Of a stretch of 64,000 bases of DNA, positions 22,326-34,450 are shown piece after piece. Under the pieces are notes generated by a model, which did not search any database, had not been told where the DNA came from, and was given only the letters and a program-made list of their open reading frames with translations. Made by a program: the position numbers and the translations under genes. The stretch covers positions 1 to 64,000 of the forward strand of contig CACVBU010000046.1 in assembly GCA_902728285.1 (NCBI GenBank), given 5' to 3'. Each line of letters opens with the position of its first letter. The first letter of the stretch is position 1. The DNA is from Clytia hemisphaerica. Lineage: Eukaryota; Cnidaria; Hydrozoa; Leptothecata; Clytiidae.

Positions 22326-22576
22326 CAGGGTGTCTCTAATTAAAGTAACGAGTTTGAACATGCGATTGAGTAGAAAAGTTTGTGTGTGTTATCGCTAAAA
22401 TATAAGAACGTTCTCCATCACACAGGCTTATTACAAAAGGTAGTTACAACGTATAAATTAATCGTAATGACAAAGAAAAAAGAGGGAGAGCTTAAAATAC
22501 AATTTTGTGAACACGCACATAAAACTTTCTACTCATAGTTGTGTTTCGACTCGATACTTTAATTAGGGACACCCTG
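22326..22576. mobile_element. 251-bp mariner-type MITE with TA target duplications
   Basis: Terminal inverted repeats of about 27 bp begin CAGGGTGTCTCTAATTAAAG (left) and CAGGGTGTCCCTAATTAAAG (right, complement). They are bounded by TA on both sides (22324-22325 and 22577-22578). TA duplication and short ends fit the Tc1/mariner superfamily. Non-coding, so mobilised in trans if at all. Confidence 0.85.
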
Positions 22577-22889
22577 TACAGTGTAACTAGCTAAATAAAA
22601 ATAAATCTAATATTAAACGAATATCAGTATACGTCATGCCTCTGGACATGTTTTGTATACTAGAAAAATTTAATTTTTCGATAATTCTCTAAACATGGTA
22701 CACTTTAGCTAATTAATTCAGATTGAAAAATATATAATATTTTAGGAAGATCGTATACAACATAATAAAAATTTACATTACCTACGTGAACACAAAAAAT
22801 ACATTATAAAAATTGCGTTATATTGAATTGCAGACCTTTAAAAAACGTCAGTAGTATAGATACGTTATCATCAAGTATCGAGATAACTT

Positions 22890-23558
22890 TTCGCGGGGAT
22901 TAAGGGCTCTGACCATAGCGAGTTCTTAATATTTGCCACTTACAAAACATAAAGTTCAACTTGATGTAGCCCACAAAACTGTGGCATGTTATATATTTTC
23001 TGTTAGGCCAATTATCCGTGATTCTGAAAATTTAAGAATCGCAATGAAAAGAATTGATGAAGAAGAAAATGAAGTCTTTTGCGAAGAAGAGTATTTCAAC
23101 TTTGAGGAGCTCTTTTATCAAACTAAAATTATTTTTTCGGAAAATTTTTCTAAAAGCTTATTTGCATTAAAATCTTGAAAATAGTGCTTTTTGACCAGTT
23201 TTTCCATCCCAATTTTTCATAGAAAAACAGCCAGAACTTTTGATGTATTAATTTAGAAAATTTTGCCGAAAAATTTAAAACACTTCAATTCTTTACGGAC
23301 TTTGAAACAAAAAGGTTACCATTAAAACTTAGCACTTTTTATAAAAGAATGTGATGCAACATATTATTAACGTCTTTTTAAAGTTCATAACGTCATTTTT
23401 GTAATTAAATTCTTAATTACTCTTAAGGGATTTGATTAACAAGCAATTTATAAAGGTAATTATTTGTTGAAAGTGTTAAGGAACCTAAAACATAACTTTT
23501 ATGTTCAAATACTAAGCTCAATTTTCCAACTATGGTCAGAGCCCTTAAATTTCGCGGT
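22890..23558. mobile_element. Inverted-repeat element with AAGGGCTCTGACCATAG ends
   Basis: 'taagggctctgaccatag' near 22900 is inverted as 'ctatggtcagagccctta' near 23530, with 'ttcgcgg' next to each. The following 300 bp (to ~23870) has more 'aatttcgcgg' words in both orientations, similar to the element at 10883-11237. The small frame 22933-23178 has no recognised domain. Confidence 0.65.
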
Positions 23559-23870
23559 TAAGCTCATCCACGAAATTTTAAGATTTTATGGGGATTTAAT
23601 TTCGCTGATGGTACTAATTGCAAGGCAATATTTTCACAATTTTGTGCCCTTTACTGCCAAACCTTGCATGTTGGTTGTTAAGATACGCATTGTTAGCGCT
23701 TCTTTGATGCCAGAAACATTTAAAAAGTTATTTGACATTTTGTTTAGTTTTGTCTAAAAAAATTTCGCGGATAAGGCTTTTCTAAAATTTTATTGGGACT
23801 TAATTTCGCGGATGACACCCGAATCCATGAAATTCGCGAAGTTTAATCCTGGCGAAATTTTACCTCATTA

Positions 23871-24657
23871 AAGATGCCAGCAGCAGCAGCAGCCTATATT
23901 ACGCTGCACGGTTTATTTCCAGCCGAATTTTCATTTCATCTAATGTCAGACTATACTAGTAGAAAAACACTTATACTAATATAACGTATTATTAAGACAA
24001 ACAAATATTATTTACTCTATTTTTTCTTCTTCTTTAATATAGTTCACTTAGCAGGTGGAAAAAACTTTGTCAGTAGTGTGTTTCCTTTCGATCGTTAGTG
24101 TATCCGTGTAACCCTTGTTATAAAGAAAAAAAGACAAACAAACCACTAAAAAAATGCCAAACTATCTTCAGGGAATAGGTCTATTTACTAATATTCAGAT
24201 TGAAAGATTTGTCATTTCAGTGCCGCAGCTACTCGCGTTGAACAGTTTATTTCGTGCCGTTATTTTTTCTCATCCCTTACTCTTGTTCAAACAAATTGCT
24301 AAAAAACCTGTCAAGATATCTGTAGGAACTTTCTTTCTTTAGTTTATTTGTCAAGCTCTAATGACTCTAATTTGACTACATTTGTAAAACCCTTGATGAA
24401 TTTACGTTCACGTGTTTTTCTATAAGAACAAATTATATAACAACATAAGGCTTTGATAGCCAAAATGTTAAAAACAAGTTAAGAACATTTTAAGGCTTTA
24501 CAGACTCTAGAACACCGAATTTCGTAGGAAAATGGACAAAAATACTCGAAAAAAAGGCAAAAATAAGAACACGTCGAAAATTTATAGGCTTAAAACTCAA
24601 AAAGTTAAGAACATCCAAAGGCTTCAAAAAGTTTGGATGTTCTTTTAAAAAAGTGTA
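23871..24657. other. Intergenic region downstream of the thioesterase gene
   Basis: No gene seen. It includes a short (cag)n run near 23880 and several copies of 'gttaagaaca'-type words between 24470 and 24650. Confidence 0.5.
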
Positions 24658-26648
24658 TTACAACTTACTAGAGGAACCAGTATTTCTGTTCAAAAATTGA
24701 AGCATAGCTTTCCATGAATGTCTACAGGCTGCATTATTCTCTTGTAGAGTACCTCCACAACGAAATATTGTATCGTATTGGGCAAAGTAAAGTCCAAACA
24801 CAGTCTGTGGCATATGGGGTGGGTCAACAAAATGTCCCGTTTTTGGATAAACAAGAGCTATCACTTGATTTTCCTTATTATGTTTTATCATTCGTTGATT
24901 CAAAACTTCAAAAGATCTCTTAGCATCTATATTACCATCTTGTAATCCAACTATGAAAAGATATTTCGTGCTTTTCGAACATTTCTCTATTGGAGTCGTG
25001 TAATGGTCACAAGACTCGCCGTAGATTAAAGATGCACCATAAATACCACCATATTCATCTGGTTCAAAATCACAGCCATCAAAATCAGTTAAATCACATT
25101 TTTGTGGGTCAGGGTAGAATCCCCCCTTCCATTTCATGGGGAATTGAATATAATGTGGTGCACCAATAGGAACCACACCAGTGATTCCAAGGTTCGCCAT
25201 AGTTGACAGGAACACAATAAGCCCACCACCAAAGGAAAGCCCTATCAACGAAATCCCTGGATGTACATAATCAAGTGTTTGAAAATATTGGATAGCTTCA
25301 ATGAAGTATTCAATTTCAACGTCAGGAATATCTTCTGGAAGATCTTTATATTTGAAGTAGGGAAGAGTGTAAGCAACAAAACCATGTGATGCTAGCAATG
25401 CAGCACGAAATTCAACTATACCACCATTTCCACCGTACATATCAATCACCCCTAAAGAAAAGAAAAAGGACAAGTAATTTTTAGTAAAAGAGTCCTGTAC
25501 AAACTTCTTGCTAAAATTTCTTCCTTCTCAATCATAAGGTTATTTTTGTTTCTGATATACACGCTTTTATAAGAATGGTGTTTTTTCATCTCATCATCGA
25601 TATTCTTAACTTTTTGGGAAAAATCATCCTAAAACATTCTTACGATATTCTTAGGTTAGGATCGAAATTCAAACTAAATTTAACAAGAAATACATATCTG
25701 AAGCATAAAATGGCATTTTTGTGAAGGTATTAACCTTACTTTGGGATAATTGGTAATTTAAAGTAAAAAATTGTTCATTAAATGCCACCATGATGGTGAT
25801 ATTCTTACCATATTCTTCATTTTTTGGCCATTTTCATCATGAACATGCTTATAAGAAAAAGCGTGTAGCTAAAAGCATCACCGTTGTTGAATTGAGAACC
25901 CAAAATCAAACATTACAGAAACTATTTGGTAATTATTCTACCAAAATGAGTTTTCAGTTTATGAAAATTACCTTTAAAAGGGCCTGGTCCTTTTGGTTTA
26001 AATATGACACCTCTCAATCTTCCATGGTTGACCTCGTGACGGATTATACCATCGGAGCAAAATTTACGTAAAACTGTGTCTTCTGCTAGTAATTTCCCTT
26101 CCTTGTGATATCGATCAATCTCTTTCATATTGAGATGCCCATCATAAACCTTTTAAAAAGTTAATTATGAAGAGTTTCTAAAAATTATCATAATATGATA
26201 TTTGTTTTTCAGGTGTCTACTACAAAAAATATCACAATGGCTAATAAAATTTATAAGAAAAGGATTTTCTTAGACTGCAAAAATCGGTTCTCTTATAAAG
26301 TTACAAAATGAACATTCTTACTCTCAAAACAAATTCTTGTGGATCCATCACTTTCCTTGGCAAATATCTGGCTGGTTTAAATCCCCCTTTTTCATTTACA
26401 GGTTGTAAGCTCCATAATATTCCCATTGGTGAAACGCCAGTGTAGCATCCACCAAAAGAATTATCTGAAGCTAAATTAACCACCCCATTTAAGTCTGCTA
26501 TGAAATGAGCATGGGATCTAAAAAGTGTTTTCCTCTCTTGAACTTGACTGTACACTGTAATGTGTTGTCCAGAATATAGATTTTTTATCACAATCTGAAT
26601 TTCTTCATCCATCATTGACGGATTTGGCGTAATTTCAATGGTTCTCAT
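24658..26648 (-). CDS. Acyl-CoA thioesterase / BAAT-family protein, complete, three exons
   Basis: Exons are 26322-26648 (ATG at 26646-26648), 25972-26149 and 24658-25451. All are GT-AG and in phase, giving 432 residues, the usual family length. Residues 1 to ~125 form the N-terminal beta-sandwich domain of acyl-CoA thioester hydrolases, with 'SHAHFIADLNGVVNL' and 'GVSPMGILWSL'. Residues ~160-425 form the alpha/beta-hydrolase (BAAT_C) domain: 'RLRGVIFKPKGPGPFKG', 'GVIDMYGGNGG', nucleophile elbow 'IGLSFGGG' with Ser ~241, Asp in 'GLQDGN' ~340 and His in 'KTGHFVDPP' ~375. The Ser nucleophile, as in ACOT1/2/4-type enzymes, rather than the Cys of bile-acid acyltransferases, suggests hydrolysis of fatty acyl-CoA to fatty acid and CoA. 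There is no signal peptide. No obvious C-terminal SKL; the last residues are SSSKL, which ends in the peroxisomal tripeptide SKL-like form 'SKL'. Peroxisomal targeting is therefore likely. The orthology group within ACOT/BAAT is not resolved. Confidence 0.93.
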
Positions 26649-26756
26649 TTTGAATTTTTGCTTTTTTTTCTAAATCAAATACAAAAACATAAAGCACAGT
26701 ACATCATTACTTACTGCCAGGTTCCCAGTTCCTAAACACCTTAAATTTGTTGTAAG

Positions 26757-27200
26757 TTAGGGGTAAAGGGACCAAATGACGTCACAGATTTGGGAAAAAC
26801 TTCAAAATGCTTTATCTCGAGATTGGAAAGGAGTTAGGAGATGGTTGACCCCTCATTGGATCGGAAATTCTATGGGGAATAAGATGGGAGGCGTAACACT
26901 GGGTATATAGAAACTTTTGAAAATAAATATATTCAAATTGAGGCATTTTGGATCAAATGGCGTCATCAAAACCTGAAAAATTCAATATCTCGAGATTGAG
27001 AAAGAATTAAGCAATGGTTGACCCCTCATTGGATTGTAAATCATCGAGAGAATCTTTTGGGTAAGTGACAAATTGATTTCAGTGAAGTAAACAATTCATT
27101 GCCCTTTCGATGACGTCATTTAGGGCCCAAATGACGTCACAAAACATTAAATATGCGATTTCTCGAACTTCAATCAGTTACATGTGATAATATTTCGTTC
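26757..27200. repeat. Three degenerate direct units with AATGACGTCA and TTGACCCCTCATTGGAT
   Basis: Units start near 26770, 26948 and 27115. The first two share 'atctcgagattg' and 'atggttgacccctcattgga'; the third keeps 'caaatgacgtcaca' and 'tttctcga'. The array lies just upstream of the thioesterase start (26648), so it may overlap its promoter region. Confidence 0.65.
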
Positions 27201-27847
27201 TTTGGGCTTAGAATTCAAGCTTATTACCCTCCCCCACCATCCAAATAGCTCATAGCTCATGTATTCATGGTCTACTTGACCTCTGGCATTCTGACTTCTG
27301 GACTTAGCCATTTTTCACTCGTTTTTCACTCATTTGGAGTTTGTCGTTTTTGCTCATTTTCGACTTAGCCTCTCACAAATATTTAATTTTTCATTTTAAA
27401 TTATCAATTACGCATGTACGAACTAGATATTTATTAGCATTCATTCACTGTATTTATTTAGTTTGACGGTATTGAAATACCGGGTGACCCACGAAAAAGT
27501 ATAAGAGTTTGGAGGGTAACTGTGTCCGAAAAAAATTGAATTTTAACTAAATTAATTTTTCGTGGTAAAGAGGAAAGGCGTATCATTTTTTAATTTTGGA
27601 AAAGAAGTTATCGAGATATGGACGTATAAAGTCAAAAGGTTATTATTTATTATATCATTATTAAAAACAGTCGAAAAACGTCAAAAAAGACAGTATTTTA
27701 CAATTCACAATTTCAATCGTTTGAACGTGACCATATGCGGTAAACCCCACAGTCAAACAGGAAGTCACACAACCGAGACACCTCAATCATCAATCATATC
27801 AATTGAATGTCAAGACCTCGAAGATTCCCCCGGTTTGATTAGTATAT

Positions 27848-28003
27848 GTAATCACATGATAACGACTGCAATTCGAATATAATTGCACGAGTGATTTTTT
27901 TGTTATTAATTTTCCGAGTCCGAAAGGACGAGGAAAATTCGAAACAAAAAAATCACGAGTGCAATTTTCGAATTGTACGAGTTATTATGTGATTACGAGC
28001 TAA
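27848..28003. repeat. 155-bp palindromic unit between LTR relic and gag
   Basis: 'gtaatcacatgataac...ttgcacgagtgattttttt' is inverted as 'aaaaaaatcacgagtgcaa...ttattatgtgattac', folding around 27925. It looks like a small MITE inserted in the 5' part of the retroelement. Two nearby copies of 'gattaacgattaattgctct' occur at 28216-28276. Confidence 0.7.
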
Positions 28004-28461
28004 TCGCACAATAGCTTTCACTACTTTTTCCCAGTTAGGAAAGTAAATTACACTGAGAGTTTTATATTTTTCTCCTCTCTTTATGTCTTTCTTTTATTGT
28101 TGTTTATTGATTTTCTTTCTCACAAAATAAATTTCGAATGCAATTAAAACGTTCGATGAAAAAATTTTTTTAGAAAAAACATTAAAATCAATTTTTGTAA
28201 ACATTAGCGTGGCATTGGAGAGTGTGATTAACGATTAATTGCTCTCTACAGGATGCAATTAACGATTAATTGCTCTCTTTGAGGGCGTGCCAAATAAGAA
28301 AAAATAACCCATCGTGCGATTACTCTGTATACAACGACGTTGGTAGAAAGACAGCTCCGCCTCCTGAAGCCAACCCTCAACCACCGCAGCCTGATCAACC
28401 GACATCATCTGAAGTTTAAGACACAATCACAACTCAATTCCATAACCTGACATTAGACGAG

Positions 28462-29700
28462 ATGTCGAAACCGTCAGAACTCATAATGGACACCAACGTC
28501 GTCATTTCCGAAATTCAGGATGTCATTGACGAAAGTCCAGTCCACCCAGATTATGTGAGTAACTTCGATTATGTTACTACAACTCTTGCTACCCTTCGTC
28601 TATCATTGGAGAAAAAGCAACAACTGATCCTTGCTGAAAATCTTGAACATCAGTTACTTCTTAAACTCACTCAAGCGCTCAATTTCATATCCAGAGAATG
28701 GCCGAATGCAAATCCAAAGCTCAGCTAGCTAAACTTGGTGATCAAAGCGCAGTCTACATGCAACGCTCCATGTGCTTTGCTATCGAGGACCTAATCTTCA
28801 AAATCAGAGAACTTCAAAAAGATTTTGATTAACCAATCCACGATCTCAGCGATGCTGAACTCATACAATTGAAATCAGACCTTCCAATGCAGATCGATCA
28901 AGTCAACAAGATTGCCAAGAAGTATGAGTCAATCCTCCAACAACCTATCCACAAAGCTGAACTACTCCAGGACATCACAGACATTGGTCAGAGGTGCGAG
29001 ATTTGTTAAAGTCTAAATCTGCTTATCAATCTTCCATTAACGATGCTATCGTCAATCAAGACGTGTATAAGAACAAACTCTTCAATCAATCGAAACTCAA
29101 CATTCGTCTAGAGAAGTTTTCTGGGCACCAAGACTCAACAGACTTTAACACGTTTAAAAGCAACTTTCTGAAACTTCATGAGCGAGAACTCCCAAACATC
29201 TGCTACCTGATCTGCTCATCAACAACTACCTCAAAGATCCTGCACTTAGCCTCGTCAAAAGCATCAAAGATATCGACACCATTTGGGATCGACTCAAATT
29301 CTCATATGGGGACGTGAAGATGATGTTGACCAAAAAGCTGAACCAATTATCAAGCATGGACAGCCTCTCCAACCTCAAGGATCATGAAGCTATCTCCTTA
29401 TCACTCAGCAAGCTCGTCGTAACGATGAAAGAGTCAATCACACTAGCCGAGCAATACAAAATCGAACACAATTTGTATTTCAGCGACGGGTTGGTGAGAA
29501 TATACAACCTGTTGGATGAATCACGACTGTCAAGATGGTTGCGAGCCTTTGCTGACGAGGACAACCCAAAACAACAATGGGCGAGACTTGTCGCATTCGT
29601 CGAAGCTGAACAGAAACTCCAACAACAGCGGATCAACATCCTAGAAGCTTCAAAACCTCAAAAGCCTTCAACCAGAAATCCACCCAAGAAGGACCCATGA
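28462..29700 (+). pseudogene. BEL/Pao gag-like region (DUF1759-type), broken
   Basis: Open segments lie at 28462-28728, 28740-28829, 28832-29008, 28994-29317 and 29314-29700, in changing frames. The conserved gag feature is 'LEKFSGHQDSTDFNTFKSNF' near 29100-29165, typical of the DUF1759 domain of BEL gag proteins. A helical stretch rich in Leu and Lys follows. At least one frameshift (about 29200-29310) and one stop (28829-28831) separate the parts. Capsid function in intact elements; not functional here. Confidence 0.75.
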
Positions 29701-29719
29701 CAAAAAGGTGGACATCATA

Positions 29720-30417
29720 CTGGTCCGTCTGGCACACCAAAATGTCATATTTGTGAAGAACCCGATGGTCAAAGCGGTCATCTAGCAACCAATGGTCCGT
29801 CAAATACCAAGATCATCCAATATCATTCATGCTACAGGTTTGCTGAACTCAGTCCAGCTAATCGACTGGCCATCCTCAATACCAAAGGATACTGCCTCCA
29901 ATGCTTATATCCAGGCGCAAACACCAACACTGGAAACCACAAGGAAGGCAAATGTCAACGAAGCTTTGTTTGCCCTAATCCATCCCATCAGCAGTCAACC
30001 ATTCGCAAGCACGTACTAGTTTGCGAAGAGCATAAAGACTTAAACGCCAACAAAGATCTACTCACCAATTACAAGGAGCGTTTCATGAAGAATCCAAAGC
30101 TTCCAACCTTCGCCAAGAATATCAGTCTGTCATTCCATACTTCAACTCCAAAGACCAACAACTCATCTGACGATGAAGGTATCTACTTATTAAAAACTGT
30201 CATCATCAACAACAAACACTTTACTATCTTCTTTGACAATGGGTGCAGCGATTTCCTGATCAAACACTCTGCAATCAAGGACCTTGGAACATCAGCTATC
30301 AAAGAATCATCCATTGCCACTCAGATTGGTGGTGTAGGTAACAACAACCTGCACATCTCTTGGATCATTCATTGTCAAGATTCCAATGGCAAACGGACAA
30401 GATGCTATGCTATCTGA
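29720..30417 (+). pseudogene. BEL/Pao cysteine region and aspartic protease, broken
   Basis: A Cys/His segment ('CHICEEPDGQSGH' near 29740 and 'GYCLQCLYPG' near 29890) matches the zinc-binding region between gag and protease in this group. The frame is interrupted near 29700. The protease shows 'TIFFDNGCSDFLI' at 30226-30264. Family members usually have D-S/T-G at the active site, and here Asn replaces the Ser/Thr. Another break follows at 30415. Confidence 0.75.
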
Positions 30418-32256
30418 TGGTACATGCCTTCAACAGCTCACTGCAACATTTCCTAAATATCCGCTCCATGAGGTCAACCAAGCCATCAGAGAGAGCTACC
30501 CCGGCAACCCATCAACACTCCCGAAGCCATCAGCAACCGTGGGTGGTGACGTACATTTCATGATTGGGCTCAAATATTTGAGATACAGCCCCAAACTTGT
30601 ATTTCAAATGCCATCAGGATTATCAATCTACAAATCAGTGTTCCGCAATGCAGATGGTGGTCGAGGCGTAATTGGTGGTCCGCATCCCATCTTCACTGCA
30701 ATCCATCGACAGTTCTTCAATCAATCAACATTCAACATCTTCTGCAGTCAGCAATTCAAGCTCTACCAGAATGGACTCCAAGTCAATCCAGATGTTTACA
30801 AACTATCATTTCCATCCCAGAACCTCAAATGCTTCGAATCAACTGAATCAACTGGGACAGAAATCAACTATCGATGTGTAATGTGCAGAAACTGCAAAGA
30901 TTGCAAAAACTCCATTCATCAAAGGGAAGTTAGCATCAAAGAGGAGGTTGAGCAAGACGTCATAAACTCATCCATTGACATTGACACCAACCAAAACATC
31001 ATCACAGCTCGTCTTCCATTCGTCGACAAAGTATCAAAACTAGCACCAAACAAGAATATTGCTCTCAAAATTTACTACCAACAGCTCAAGAAGTTGGGAG
31101 CTAATCCAAAAGACAAAGACGACATCATCAAATCAGAAGCCAATTTGCAAGAGATGGGTTACGTCGACTTCGTTGAAAATCTCACTGCTGACCAACAAAT
31201 CATGTTAGCTGACTCACCAACGCACAACTTCATCCCATGGCGTGCTGTATGGAAAACCACATCACTAAGTACACCATGTCGAGTCGTATATGACGCATCA
31301 CACCCAACCAGCTCAGGTTATAGTCTGAATGATTTGTTGGCAAAAGGACAGAACAACCTCAACAAACTCCAAGAAGTTCTTATCAGATGGTCATACATCA
31401 AGTTGGCATACACACAGATATACGAAAAATGTATAACACGATCAGACTCAACTGCAAAGATTGGCGTTACCAGCGTTACATCTGGCAGAATAACCTCGAC
31501 CCATCAAAGATTCCAAAGGAAAAGGTAATCAAGACACTCACTTATGGGATACGATCAAGTGGAAACCAAGCAGAATGTGGTCTCCGTGCAATCGCAAACC
31601 TATTTGAAGATGAATATCCAGAAGTGAAGCAAATCATCAATGAAAATGTATACGTTGACGATTGCATCACAGGCGAGAAAGACATCGACGCAGCTTTCAA
31701 CAGAGCTGATCAGTTAGAAGTTGTCATCAATCGTGGAGGATTCAACCTCAAAGGTGTGACATTCTCTGGCATTGATCCATCACCAGACCTCACAGACGAT
31801 GGTGTTAGCATTTCAGTTGGTGGTATGAAGTGGTATCCCAAAGCCGATCGACTCTCACTCTGCATCTCCGATTTGAATTTCGCAAAGAAGCAAAGAGGCA
31901 AGAAACCAACCAATGCATCAAACATCATTCCTACCAATCTCACTCGAAGGCACTGCGCTTCCAAAGTTGCAGAAGTTTTTGACATTACAGGGATGATGAC
32001 ACCAATAGTTGCTGCTATGAAGCTCGAATTACACGATCTTTCAACAAGACAACTTGATTGGGACGACACAATTCTAACTGAACTTCAACCCACCTGGATC
32101 AAACACTTCGAAACCATGACTCAACTTGGAGAAATTCAATTCCGTCGTGCAGTCATCCCAGAAGACGCCATCAGTACTGACATCCAAACATTCGACTTTG
32201 GAGATGCCAGCCAATCATTGGTATGTGTTTGCATTTATGCTAGATACACTCAATGA
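30386..32256 (+). pseudogene. BEL/Pao reverse transcriptase region, frameshifted
   Basis: The first open part (30386-31528) carries 'MLADSPTHNFIPWRAVWK' and 'CRVVYDASHPTSSGYSLND', the Pao-type RT fingers. A shift near 31400-31430 moves reading to a second frame (to 32256) with 'IRKMYNTI', the equivalent of the first catalytic Asp region. It then has 'GIRSSGNQAECGLRAIA' and 'ENVYVDDCITG', the catalytic palm motif at 31643-31675. A stop at 32254-32256 then interrupts the RNase H start 'FDFGDASQS'. Inactive. Confidence 0.85.
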
Positions 32257-33477
32257 AATGGTCAATTTTCATCTCAACTTGTCTTCGCTCGATCTCGTAC
32301 TGTACCAAATGGATTGTCACTCCCTCAAGCTGAACTCATGGCATCTCTCATCAACACACATACCGGTGAAGTTGTCAAACGCTCATTTGGTCAATATCAC
32401 AAATCCAACATCAAATTCACTGACAGTCAGATTGCGCTTCACTGGACTACAAACGATGAGAAACCACTAAAGCTCTGGGCTCGTAATCGTGTCATAGACA
32501 TCAACAGATTCTCCGATAGAAATCAATGGTTCTACATCAACACTGCTGACATGATGGCAGACATCGGCACTCGACGTGGAGCAACACTTGAAGATGTACA
32601 ACCAGATTCACCATGGTTCAATGGACATCAATGGATGCATTTACCAATTTCAGACTTTCCAATACAATCAGCACAAGATCTACGTCTTTCAGCATCTGAC
32701 ACGAACGAAGTGGAGAAAGAACGTATGGTACCCATCAAATATGTGTCAACCTATCACACTATGAATCTTGTGCAACAAAGATACAAATTCAGCCAATACC
32801 TCATCGATCCAAACCGTCATCGATTCTCAACTGTTATCAGAATCTTTGCCTATGTTCGAAGATACTCCAAGACACTCTTCAATCGCTCCAAAGACAAATC
32901 ATCATCAAAGTCTTCAAATCAACAACTCCAAAATATCAAAGTGGATGTATCTTTGGTTCCCATGCTCACAAACAAAGAAATTGAAGAAGCCGAACAATAC
33001 TTCTTCAAGAAATCATCATCAGTGCTACTGAAGTTCCTTCCTAAATCAAAATACGAACGTATCACCAAGGATGTCCAAGGCATATTGACATACACTGGTC
33101 GGATTCTGCCAGATCAGGAAGTGTTAATTGTTTGCAGATTCACTGGCGTTATGAAAGACCTATCATCAGATACATTCTGTGTACCTGTGATGGACAGATA
33201 TTCACCCGTTTCATACAGCATTGCCCTTGAAACTCACTGGTATCATCCAACTGTGCAACATTCAGGGATAGAAACAACACTTCGCTACACGCTTAAAAAG
33301 TGCCACATCATTGAAGGACGTGCACTCATGAAAAAGATCAAGAAAGCTTGTCAACGCTGTCGTTTCCTCGAAAAAAGGACGATTGAGATGTCAATGGGAC
33401 CCATTTCAAGGTGCAACATGACAATTGCTCCTGCATTTTATCACACTCAATTGGATCTATCCAGACCATACCAATGA
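32185..33477 (+). pseudogene. BEL/Pao RNase H and integrase N-terminal region
   Basis: After the break at 32256 a new frame (from ~32257 to 33477) has 'LPQAELMASL' (RNase H Glu) and 'FTDSQIALHW' (RNase H Asp). These are followed by the Pao-typical 'NTADMMADIGTRR' and 'SPWFNGHQWM'. Further on 'QHSGIETTLRYTLKKCHIIE' and 'CQRCRF' form the H2C2 zinc finger of integrase. The frame stops at 33475-33477, just after the first catalytic Asp (QLDLS). Confidence 0.85.
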
Positions 33478-34069
33478 TATGCACCGCAACACAAGAGAAC
33501 CACTGTGAAAATCTGGCTGATCGTGTTCTGTTGTTGTTCCACGACAGCAACAAAGATTTACATCATGGATGACTACACCACCACATCATTCATCCAAGCC
33601 AGTACAAGATTATCTGCAAACCATGGATTTCCAAATCAACTCCTCTGTGACGAAGGCAGCTAATTGGTAAAAGGCTGTAAGGAAATGAAAATCAACATCT
33701 CAGACCTACAACAAAAGAATCCAACGAAACACCAAAGTCAATTTCAATGTGTGTACAGTCCTAGGACATAACATGCATGGCAAAGTAGAGAGAAAGATAA
33801 AGGAGATCAATTCATCTATCTCAAAGAGTCTCGACAATCAACGGTTAGCAATCTTACAATGGGTAAATCTTGCTGCATCAATTGCCAATCAGATCAACAA
33901 TCTACCGTTAGCCATCGGTGACGTTATTGGTGATTTTGAGATCCTCGATTTGATCACGCCAAACCGACTTCTCCTTGGCAGAAACAACCATAGAAGCATC
34001 GATGGCTTGATCACATGTGTTTCTCCCACCAAGTATTTAAAGCCTAAAGGCATTCAGCTTCTCACTTGA
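33478..34069 (+). pseudogene. BEL/Pao integrase core remnants
   Basis: A segment with 'LLCDEGS' (second catalytic Asp) runs into TAA at about 33660. Another open piece (33749-34069) holds 'MHGKVERKIKEI' with the third catalytic residue (Glu), then the tail '...NRLLLGRNNHR' typical of Pao integrases. At least two breaks. After it come ~300 bp of probable 3' UTR/LTR ending near 34450. Confidence 0.75.
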
Positions 34070-34450
34070 CTCATGACAGCCATGGAGTAAGGACCTCAGC
34101 TCCAGACTCGAGTCACTCAAGTCAATTCATTATAAACTCAATTCATTCAACAACTGAAGACAAGTCACAGTCTTAGTTTGTTTGTCTCTCACACTTACCT
34201 GTATGGCCACACCTTCACAGTTTTCATTCATGGGCTAACTGGTAAGTCAGCCATCTTGTTTTATGTTTTTTTCTTTTCACATTTAGGTTTAGGTTAAGAT
34301 AAACATAGACATTATATATTCATATACTCATAGCTCTTATATTCAGATTTTCATATTGTATTCATGGTCTACTTGACCTCAGGCATTCTGACTTCTGGAC
34401 TTTTGGACTTCTGGACTGGAAAATTGTTTTCTAGCCACTTTTTTCGATCT

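Larger units (their letters stand above)
27257..34450 (+). mobile_element. BEL/Pao-type LTR retroelement, degenerate
   Basis: Order on the plus strand is gag-like region, CCHC-type cysteine region, aspartic protease, reverse transcriptase, RNase H, then integrase zinc-binding and core regions. This gag-PR-RT-RH-IN order, with one combined frame and a YVDD-type RT, is that of BEL/Pao elements. The frame is broken by several shifts and stops (near 28728, 28830, 29000, 29300, 29700, 30415, 31430, 32255, 33477 and 33660). A 48-bp direct repeat ('ttcatggtctacttgacctc' and following) at about 27262-27309 and 34358-34405 is probably what remains of the two LTRs. Their outer limits cannot be fixed. 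It is an old inactive copy. Confidence 0.85.

Noticed and set aside
24714..24923. Plus-strand frame of 69 codons
   Set aside because: Antisense shadow of thioesterase exon 3.
30672..32764. Additional frames in the BEL/Pao region (30672-30881, 31710-32069, 32126-32470, 32576-32764, 32768-33031)
   Set aside because: Overlap the conserved RT/RNase H/IN reading and show no domain of their own.
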